Shown here: piece after piece, positions 57,717-64,000 of the stretch
Numbering within the stretch: position 1 is the stretch's first letter
Layout: each line of letters begins with the position of its first letter
NCBI GenBank assembly: GCA_003218975.1
Contig: QHPD01000100.1
Coordinates: forward strand, 22,675 to 86,674
Direction: 5' to 3'
Source: Verrucomicrobiota bacterium
GTDB lineage: Bacteria; Verrucomicrobiota; Verrucomicrobiia; Chthoniobacterales; UBA10450
DNA: 64,000 nucleotides
Position numbers and translations under genes: made by a program
Notes under the pieces: model-generated
What the model was told of the DNA's origin: nothing
Databases searched by the model: none
The model's input: only the letters and a program-made list of their open reading frames with translations

Positions 57717-60596
57717 ATGACGCCGGCGCGGTTACAAACGATTGAGGAAATCTTTCATGCGGCGCTGGATCAAGAGCCGGACCAGATCAGCGCCTTCCTG
57801 GACACGGCCTGCGAAGGCGATGCGCCTTTGCGCAGTAAAGTTGAAGCGCTCCTGGCTTCGCGCCAACGAGCAGACAGCTTTATTGAAACGTCAGCTGTTG
57901 GTCTCGCGGCGAAGATTATCCAAAATGGGCAAGCTGACTTGCTCGTCGGTCGCACGATCGGTCACTACAAAATTTCTGAACGGATCGGCACCGGCGGCAT
58001 GGGCGACGTCTATCTGGCCACCGACATTACCGCGGGGCGCAAAGCCGCGCTTAAACTCTTGCCGACGCGTTTTACCGGCAATCCGGAGCGCCTGAAGCGA
58101 TTTCAACAAGAAGCGCATGCCCTAGTCGGGCTTAATCATCCAAATATCCTGACGGTTTATGAGATCGGCGAGGATCACTCAACCCATTACATTGCCAGTG
58201 AACTGATCGAAGGCGAGACACTGCGCCAACGTCTGATGCGCGGGCGAATGGAGGTCGGTGAAGCTGTCGACGTCGCGATCCAAGTGGCGAGTGCGCTCGC
58301 CGCCGCCCACGAAACCGGGATTGTCCACCGCGACATCAAGCCGGAGAACATCATGCTCCGACCGGACGGCTACGTGAAAGTGCTCGACTTCGGGATTGCA
58401 AAGCTTGCCGAACGGGAAGTGCCGGTGACGACACCGACAGACGAAGCGCTGTTACTGGTTGAGACCAACCTGGGGTCGATCCTGGGAACGGTTCGTTATA
58501 TGTCGCCGGAGCAGGCGTACGGCACGCAGGTTGATAAGGGCACCGATATCTGGACTCTCGGCGTAGTTCTCTATGAAATGGTAACGGGGCATGCGCCATT
58601 CACCGGCGAAACGCCAGGAGAGGCGATGTCTTCGATTCTTGAGATGGAGCCACCGCCGCTCACGAGTTACGTCGCGCACACTCCGCCTGAGCTTCAGCAG
58701 ATTATCAGCAAAGCGCTGCGCAAAGAGCGCGAGGAACGGTATCAGAACGCACACGAACTGCTTCAGGCGTTCCAAAGTCTTCGTCACAAATTGGAATTCG
58801 AGGCTGAGTTGGAACGCTCCACGAAGGCTCCTTCATGGCTGCGCTGGATACGCTCGCCCATCGCTCTGGTGCTCTTGTTGTTGGTTGCTGCTTTAGCGCT
58901 GGCGCTTCCATTCTACTGGCATCGGAATCTGACGCCGATCTCAATTCCAGAGAAGAGCATTGCTGTGTTGCCCTTTGAAAATTTCAGTGACAACAAAGAA
59001 AACTCCTACTTCGCCGCCGGGATTCAAGACGACGTGCTGACGAGCCTCGCGCAGATTCACGATTTGAAAGTAATCAGCCGCACGAGCGTGATGGCTTATC
59101 AAAAACCCGGCGGGCGCAATATACGTGAGATCGGCCGGGCGCTGGGCGTGGCGAATGTTCTCGAAGGGAGCGTCCGCCGCACGGGCAACCGGGTGCTCGT
59201 CAACGTCCAGCTGATCGACGCACGCAACGACCGGCACATTTGGGCAGAGCGTTACGACCGCGCCGTCGCCGATTCGATCGGCCTTCAGGGCGAGCTGGCC
59301 ACACAGATCGCGGCCTGTCTGAAAGCGAAACTCGCACCAGAAGAAATGGCCCGCTTTGTTGCCAAACCCACTACTAACTCGGAGGCCTACGTGCTTTACC
59401 TGACCGCGCTTGGACGAGATGCGATCGCGGCGGAGGAGCTCTACATGCAAGCCACCGCGCTTGATCCAGGGTTCGCCCTGGCTTACGCGCGAGCTTCTCT
59501 TCTCAATAGCGAGATTTCTACGGCGATGACCAGCGATCACCGGGCGCGGAAAGCGAAAGCGCGCGCCCAAGCGGAGGAAGCTCTGCGCCTATCGCCAACC
59601 TTGGGCGAAGCGCATATGGCTTTAGGTCTTTGCCTCTATTGGGGGGATAACAATTACGACGCAGCCCTTAAGGAGTTCGAGGTCGCCGCGGCGACTTCTC
59701 CCAATAATGCCGAGATCTACAATTATGTTGGTGGTATCTATCGCCGGCAGGGACGCTGGCGCGACTCAGTTGCAAGCTTCGACCGCGCCCAGTCCCTCGA
59801 TCCTCGCAACTGCAACATCGCTTTTTTCGCCGGCAACAATCACCTTTTTTTGCGTGACTGGCCGGCCGCGACTGCCGCTTACAATCGCGCGCTGAAGATC
59901 TGGCCGGATTACGTGCCTCCCAAGATCGGCCTTGCTAACCTCGAAGTGTTTCGGAACAGCAATCCCGCCGCGGGCAGAAAAATCTTGCAAGACATTCCTG
60001 CTAACTGTGATCCCGATGGAGACGTGGCTTTAGTGCGCTGGGACCTGGCCATGCTGGAACGGGATTATGCCACCGCGGAAAAGGTTCTGACTGATTCTCC
60101 GTTGGAAGATTTCCCCGGAGACGCCCCGAAAACATTTTACCAGGGCCGCATCGCTCTTGCTCGCGGCGACATCGAATCGGCCCAGCGCTATTTTGCCGCA
60201 GCGAGGCCAGATATCGAAAAGCGAGTGCGCGACAATCCTGAGGTTGCAGGGCGTCATGCCCGACTCGGTTTACTCTACGCCTACATGCAAAGGAAGGGGG
60301 ATGCCATTCGAGAAAGTCGTCGAGCCGTCGAACTCGAGCCAGAAAGCCAGGACGCATTTCATGGCGCCAACGACGCGGCCAATCTGGCGCTGGTTTATGC
60401 ACTCGTTGGCGAGCCGGACCAGGCGATCACGCTGATCGAGCGTCTCCTTTCCACTCCCGGCGCGGTCACGGGACCGGATGTTTCGAATAGCATCACCCTC
60501 GCTGATCTTCGTCTGCGCCGGGAATGGGATTCGCTGAGAAGTGATCCGCGTTTCCAGAAAATTCTCGCAGGGCCGGAGCCGAAGACGGTTTACTAG
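57717..60596 (+). CDS. Receptor-like Ser/Thr protein kinase with TolB-like and TPR domains
   Basis: 959 residues from ATG 57717; a frame 69 bases longer would translate the repeat arm and is rejected. A helical N-terminal segment (1-75) precedes a Hanks-type kinase: P-loop ERIGTGGMGDVYLATD (about 87-102), catalytic loop HRDIKPENIM (about 204) and DFG (about 224). A membrane helix is at about 381-401 (VLLLLVAALALALPF). Outside lies a TolB_N/FlgO-like domain (SIAVLPFENFSDNKENSYFA, about 415-540) and then about eight TPR units to the end. The domain order matches the kinase at the right edge of the window. Ligand unknown. Confidence 0.93.
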   Translation: MTPARLQTIEEIFHAALDQEPDQISAFLDTACEGDAPLRSKVEALLASRQRADSFIETSAVGLAAKIIQNGQADLLVGRTIGHYKISERIGTGGMGDVYLATDITAGRKAALKLLPTRFTGNPERLKRFQQEAHALVGLNHPNILTVYEIGEDHSTHYIASELIEGETLRQRLMRGRMEVGEAVDVAIQVASALAAAHETGIVHRDIKPENIMLRPDGYVKVLDFGIAKLAEREVPVTTPTDEALLLVETNLGSILGTVRYMSPEQAYGTQVDKGTDIWTLGVVLYEMVTGHAPFTGETPGEAMSSILEMEPPPLTSYVAHTPPELQQIISKALRKEREERYQNAHELLQAFQSLRHKLEFEAELERSTKAPSWLRWIRSPIALVLLLLVAALALALPFYWHRNLTPISIPEKSIAVLPFENFSDNKENSYFAAGIQDDVLTSLAQIHDLKVISRTSVMAYQKPGGRNIREIGRALGVANVLEGSVRRTGNRVLVNVQLIDARNDRHIWAERYDRAVADSIGLQGELATQIAACLKAKLAPEEMARFVAKPTTNSEAYVLYLTALGRDAIAAEELYMQATALDPGFALAYARASLLNSEISTAMTSDHRARKAKARAQAEEALRLSPTLGEAHMALGLCLYWGDNNYDAALKEFEVAAATSPNNAEIYNYVGGIYRRQGRWRDSVASFDRAQSLDPRNCNIAFFAGNNHLFLRDWPAATAAYNRALKIWPDYVPPKIGLANLEVFRNSNPAAGRKILQDIPANCDPDGDVALVRWDLAMLERDYATAEKVLTDSPLEDFPGDAPKTFYQGRIALARGDIESAQRYFAAARPDIEKRVRDNPEVAGRHARLGLLYAYMQRKGDAIRESRRAVELEPESQDAFHGANDAANLALVYALVGEPDQAITLIERLLSTPGAVTGPDVSNSITLADLRLRREWDSLRSDPRFQKILAGPEPKTVY

Positions 60597-60603
60597 AGGA
60601 TCC

Positions 60604-60634
60604 GGGGAGCGCACGCGAGGCGCGTGCGCTCCCC
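60604..60634 (+). terminator. Strong hairpin after the first kinase gene
   Basis: A perfect 14-bp stem, GGGGAGCGCACGCG / CGCGTGCGCTCCCC, with an AGG loop begins eight bases after the stop codon. No T-tract follows, but the stem is stable enough for a terminator or an RNA-end stabiliser. Confidence 0.6.
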
Positions 60635-60742
60635 AGGGAAATTGCTCGAAAGAAGCTGCGCTCGCGGAATTAGTGCCGCTCGTCTCAGCGCCAATCAGGT
60701 CGCGGCTGGACAAGAAGTTCGCGATGTCGGCTACGTAAATTT

Positions 60743-60776
60743 TGCGCCGCGTTGCGAAAAAGCGCAGCGCGGCGCA
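60743..60776 (-). terminator. Hairpin after the NHL-repeat gene
   Basis: The stem TGCGCCGCGTTGCG / CGCAGCGCGGCGCA (one G-T pair) with an A-rich loop lies 16 bases past the NHL gene's stop on the reverse strand. It is between convergent genes, so it may serve both. Confidence 0.55.
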
Positions 60777-60791
60777 TTGACCAAAGGCCTG

Positions 60792-61715
60792 CTATCGCGG
60801 GGGCCCGAAGGTGAGGAATTCCGGGCGGCCGAAGCCGGATGCAAAAACGGTCGGCAAGCCTCCGCCAGGAGGGAACCACAAGATATCGCCGTCCGGAATC
60901 GCATTTGCCTCGGCTACAAACAGATTGCCCGAGCTGTCAAAGGCCAGGCCCCGAGGTGTAGTTAGGCCGGTGGCGAAGATGCTCTTTACGCCGATTGGGC
61001 TGAAATAGACAACCGAGTCGGCTCCCGGGTCGGTAAATGTTTCGATGGAAACGAACAGATTGCCACTATTATCAAACGCCAGGCCCACAGGAGATTCGCC
61101 CTCAGCGAACGCGCTTGGCCCGACGAAGACGGTGCGGGCTCCATTCGGAGCGAATTTATAGATTGTTTGTGCGCCGCCGTCGGCTGCATAAAGATTGCCC
61201 GCGCTGTCGAAAGCCAGGCCCCAGCCCTGACTAGGAACGGAGCCGAAGACGATCCGTTCTCCATCTGGTGTGAACTTAAAGATAGTGCTGGCCCCTGTGG
61301 GACTAGTTTGATCGTTCGCCATGACATAGGCGTTGCCCGCGATGTCTACAGCGAGGCCTTCAAAGAAAAAGTTAACGGCGCTGCCAGCGGTGCTGACCTT
61401 GTTACGCGGGTTGAATTTCAGCACTCTCCCAATGGAGAGGTCACGGTCGCCCGGCACAACGGTTTCCGCTGCGAATAGATTGCCGATGCTGTCAAAGGCC
61501 AACCCTCGGGGGAACAACAACCCCGAAGCGTAGGTGCTCTGCGTCCCAGATGGCGTGAACTCGAGGATTGCGTGCCCCCCGAGGGATTGGGGGCGTTGAG
61601 TTGAGACGTAGAGGTTCTGCGCGTGAGCGGTTATTGCTAACGCGAAGATCGCGCCAAGGCTTAGGAATATGTTCCGAAGAATCTTTGTTTTTTTGAAGTG
61701 TGTCAGTGGTTTCAT
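60792..61715 (-). CDS. Exported NHL/SMP-30-like beta-propeller protein
   Basis: 307 residues with a signal peptide (NIFLSLGAIFALAITAHAQN). Six blades of about 45 residues follow, each with the pattern GLAFDSxGNLFxAE: LLFPRGLAFDSIGNLFAAET, EGLAVDIAGNAYVMANDQTS, WGLAFDSAGNLYAADGGAQT, VGLAFDNSGNLFVSIETFTD and RGLAFDSSGNLFVAEANAIP. This is the NHL/SMP-30 type of propeller, which binds ligands or acts as a lactonase. No metal-lactonase motif is obvious. It lies between the two sigma-kinase units, in opposite orientation to both. Confidence 0.88.
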   Translation of the reverse strand: MKPLTHFKKTKILRNIFLSLGAIFALAITAHAQNLYVSTQRPQSLGGHAILEFTPSGTQSTYASGLLFPRGLAFDSIGNLFAAETVVPGDRDLSIGRVLKFNPRNKVSTAGSAVNFFFEGLAVDIAGNAYVMANDQTSPTGASTIFKFTPDGERIVFGSVPSQGWGLAFDSAGNLYAADGGAQTIYKFAPNGARTVFVGPSAFAEGESPVGLAFDNSGNLFVSIETFTDPGADSVVYFSPIGVKSIFATGLTTPRGLAFDSSGNLFVAEANAIPDGDILWFPPGGGLPTVFASGFGRPEFLTFGPPR

Positions 61716-61836
61716 GGTTTTTCCTTTCTTTTGCTTTCCCTCTTACAAAGGGATTTTGGAGCGCGCGCTGCATGCAATTTTAAATTTTTTCTCGCAGGTT
61801 GCGTTTCTTCTGCGCTTTTGATAGAACCTTATTAAC

Positions 61837-62598
61837 GTGAAGACCCTCGCGGGAAACACCTCTAGCCAGAGTGGTCTGTTTCCTTCCACTCACTGGAGCG
61901 CGGTTCTCGCGGCGGGGAGAGGCCAGGCCGATCCGGAGATTGCGCAGGCCGCACTGACCGAGCTTTGCCAAACCTATTGGGCGCCGCTTTACAGTTTCGT
62001 GCGCAGCCGCGGATACACCGTGCATGATGCGCAGGATCTCACGCAGAGCTTTTTCGCTTACTTGATCGAACATAAAATCTACGCCCGCGTCGATCGGCAG
62101 AAAGGCAAGTTCCGCTCATTTCTGCTCGCCTCGCTGAAAAATTTTCTCGCTGACGCTTCCGACCGCGAACGGACGCTCAAGCGCGGCGGCGGACAAAGTT
62201 TTCTGCCCCTGCATGAAGAGCAGGCCAAAGAGGCGGAGTCGCTTTTCCAAACTCACAGCGCCATGAGCAGCGAAGATCCGCTCTTTGATCGCACCTGGGC
62301 GGAGGCGTTAATCGCTGCCGGACTGGAACGGCTCTCGACAGATTACAAAGGTGAGGCCAAGAAGAAGCTCTTCAACGAATTGAGGATTTTTGTTGCCGGT
62401 GGCGCAGAACCACTGCCGAGTTACGCTGAGCTGGCAGTTCGGCTGGGCATAACGGAGTCAACACTACGCAGCCATGTCACCCGCCTGCGAGCGCGTTACC
62501 GCGAAGCGTTGCGCGCTGAGGTGCGCCAAACCGTGGAGACCGAAGCGGAGGTGGACGAAGAGTTGCACGACTTACTCCGTGTGCTAACGGAAGTTTAA
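61837..62598 (+). CDS. ECF-type sigma factor paired with a kinase gene
   Basis: 253 residues from a GTG. TELCQTYWAPLYSFVRSRGY, TVHDAQDLTQSFFAYLIEHK (region 2 with the DAxDLTQ box), GKFRSFLLASLKNFLADASD, and region 4 YAELAVRLGITESTLRSHVT with RLRARYREALRAEV as recognition helix. This is the larger ECF type with an insertion of about 55 residues between regions, common in Planctomycetes and Verrucomicrobia. It is only 12 bases from the kinase gene downstream, so the two are surely co-transcribed and the kinase may act upon the sigma factor. Confidence 0.9.
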   Translation: MKTLAGNTSSQSGLFPSTHWSAVLAAGRGQADPEIAQAALTELCQTYWAPLYSFVRSRGYTVHDAQDLTQSFFAYLIEHKIYARVDRQKGKFRSFLLASLKNFLADASDRERTLKRGGGQSFLPLHEEQAKEAESLFQTHSAMSSEDPLFDRTWAEALIAAGLERLSTDYKGEAKKKLFNELRIFVAGGAEPLPSYAELAVRLGITESTLRSHVTRLRARYREALRAEVRQTVETEAEVDEELHDLLRVLTEV

Positions 62599-62610
62599 GG
62601 GAGACGCGCC

Positions 62611-64000
62611 ATGGCAACACCACTGGCATCTGGCGTTGTGGTCTGTTCGGTATGCGGCCAGCCGTTGAACGCGAAAGGCGACTGCCCGGCTTGTCTGCTT
62701 CGGACGGGCCTCGAGGAAACACTCGTCGAAACCAAACCGTCAGCGTTGGTCTTTGGCGACTTCGAGGTCGAGCAAGGCGCAGACGGCTCTTACTGGGAAC
62801 TCGGTCACGGCGCCATGGGAGTGACCTATCTCGCCGTGGACAAAGTGTTGCGCCGCAGAGTGGCGTTGAAAGTGATCGACGTTCCAGCGGCGGCACGCGG
62901 CTCACAAGCTGTGCGCGAACGCTTTTTGCGTGAAGCCCGCGCCGCGGCAGCTCTCCGACATCCAAATGTGGCTGCGGTCTTCCAGTTCGGAACTTCCCCC
63001 GATAGCACTTACTGCTATTACGCGATGGAGCTAGTCGAGGGCGAAACCTTGGCGGCGCGCGTTCGGAGGGATGGTCCTCTTAAGGTGGAACTCGCTCTGG
63101 AAATTGCGATCCAAACTACGCGGGCATTGATGGCTGCGGCGGCCCAGAACTTGATCCATCGCGATCTGAAGCCGGGTAATATCATGCTAACGGCTGGTAA
63201 CGCTGCGACGACGGAACTGGAAGTAAAAGTCATCGACTTCGGTCTGGCCAAGGCGATTGCCGATGCCGGAGGAGAGATGGAACTGACACATGGGGAATTT
63301 GTCGGCACACCGAGTTTCGCGAGCCCTGAGCAATTTGGAACTGGCCCGGTCGACGCGCGGTCGGATATCTATTCGCTAGGCGCCACGCTGTGGTTTGCGC
63401 TCACCGGATTGCCGCCACACTCCGGCAAAACGATCGAAGAAATTCGCGAGCGTCAAACCCGCGATGATCTGCCAATCGCGCAATTAGTTGCAAGGAAAGT
63501 TCCTGAACCGGTAGTAAAACTGCTCCGCTCCACGCTTGCCATCGATCCCAGCAAACGATCCGCATCGGCTCGAGAGTTGATGGAAGCCCTGGAATCCTGT
63601 CGCCGGAAGATTGGTGATCGTGTCGGGTTTTTCTACAAAGTAGCCGCGTTGATCGCGGTCGTGGCGACTGTCGCAACGACGTTGTTCATGCTCCAAGTAA
63701 ATCGGCAGAAAATAACGTCCGCCTCTACAACGAACATTGCGCCATCGGCAGCCGCACTGACCGCGTTGCCAGAAAAATCGATTGCCGTGTTGCCGCTGGA
63801 AAACCTGAGCCCCGAAAAGGAGAACGAATTTTTTGCGGCTGGCGTCCACGATGAACTGCTCTCGGATCTCGCCAAGATCAAGGAGTTGAAAGTGATCAGC
63901 CGTACTTCGGTCATGCAGTATAAGAGCGGCACCACGCGGAACCTCAAAGAGATCGCTCAGCAATTAAGCGTCAATAACGTAGTGGAAGGCAGTGTGCGTC
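62611..64000 (+). CDS. Receptor-like Ser/Thr protein kinase, cut by the window edge
   Basis: 463 codons are visible from ATG 62611; no stop is reached by 64000. An N-terminal zinc-ribbon-like VCSVCGQPLNAKGDCPACLL (about 10-29) precedes the kinase domain: P-loop LGHGAMGVTYLAVDK (about 64-78), catalytic loop HRDLKPGNIM (about 184) and DFG (about 210). A membrane helix is at about 344-365 (VAALIAVVATVATTLFML). Then SIAVLPLENLSPEKENEFFA starts the TolB-like domain, nearly the same as in the kinase at 57717. TPR units are expected beyond the edge. Co-transcribed with the sigma gene 12 bases upstream. Confidence 0.92.
   Translation, partial: MATPLASGVVVCSVCGQPLNAKGDCPACLLRTGLEETLVETKPSALVFGDFEVEQGADGSYWELGHGAMGVTYLAVDKVLRRRVALKVIDVPAAARGSQAVRERFLREARAAAALRHPNVAAVFQFGTSPDSTYCYYAMELVEGETLAARVRRDGPLKVELALEIAIQTTRALMAAAAQNLIHRDLKPGNIMLTAGNAATTELEVKVIDFGLAKAIADAGGEMELTHGEFVGTPSFASPEQFGTGPVDARSDIYSLGATLWFALTGLPPHSGKTIEEIRERQTRDDLPIAQLVARKVPEPVVKLLRSTLAIDPSKRSASARELMEALESCRRKIGDRVGFFYKVAALIAVVATVATTLFMLQVNRQKITSASTTNIAPSAAALTALPEKSIAVLPLENLSPEKENEFFAAGVHDELLSDLAKIKELKVISRTSVMQYKSGTTRNLKEIAQQLSVNNVVEGSVR

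Overview
This is a GC-rich bacterial chromosome segment. It most likely comes from a soil or freshwater Verrucomicrobiota lineage of the Spartobacteria / Chthoniobacter-Udaeobacter type. The reasons are a Minf_1886-family gene, a UvrC without the usual N-terminal cysteine motif, ECF sigma factors paired with large TolB/TPR receptor kinases, and very repeat-rich intergenic DNA. Taxonomy is inferred from family content; no 16S gene is present. No prophage, CRISPR array, insertion sequence or plasmid function was seen, and most genes are housekeeping.

Layout. 0-13 kb: a glycosyltransferase cut by the window edge, isoaspartyl peptidase, an SPFH protein, an MlaEFD lipid-transport operon, topoisomerase IB, a DUF1844 / M16 protease / Minf_1886 group, and two secreted Tyr/Gly-rich peptidoglycan-binding proteins, each followed by the same hairpin. 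13-25 kb: FmdB, an L,D-transpeptidase lipoprotein, DAHP synthase, Mfd and a SurA-like isomerase, peroxiredoxin, DUF488, a serpin, tRNA-Lys with a decayed second tRNA, and a HAD hydrolase. 25-37 kb: an ATP-grasp plus GCS2 ligase pair, then a cytochrome c maturation pair (CcsA, ResB) flanked by remnants of a cytochrome b and a multihaem cytochrome. These are followed by a dihydroorotate dehydrogenase-like protein, an M29 aminopeptidase and a second, possibly permuted ATP-grasp protein.

37-54 kb: MiaB, a ParDE toxin-antitoxin pair, MtnP, an AONS-family enzyme, a D,D-carboxypeptidase, glyoxalase I, UbiX, an acyltransferase, FolD, a geranylgeranyl-reductase-like flavoprotein, an M50 site-2 protease, UvrC, PBP2, an aldo/keto reductase and DUF2442. 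54-64 kb: a signalling/secretion block with a frameshifted two-domain cupredoxin, a WD40-like propeller, two ECF sigma factors, two homologous Ser/Thr kinases with TolB-like domains (the second runs off the window) and an NHL propeller.

The most unusual layer is the repeat DNA. Several families of inverted repeats built from iterated short words (ATGACGAA, CACGAATT, CAGATT) sit at gene borders. One pair brackets a four-helix-bundle gene. Another straddles the PBP2 start. Palindromic elements also appear in frame inside protein genes: 99 bp in mfd and a 30 bp hairpin in the ATP-grasp-like gene, with an iterated-word insertion in uvrC. These resemble Rickettsia palindromic elements in behaviour, though no relation in sequence is claimed.
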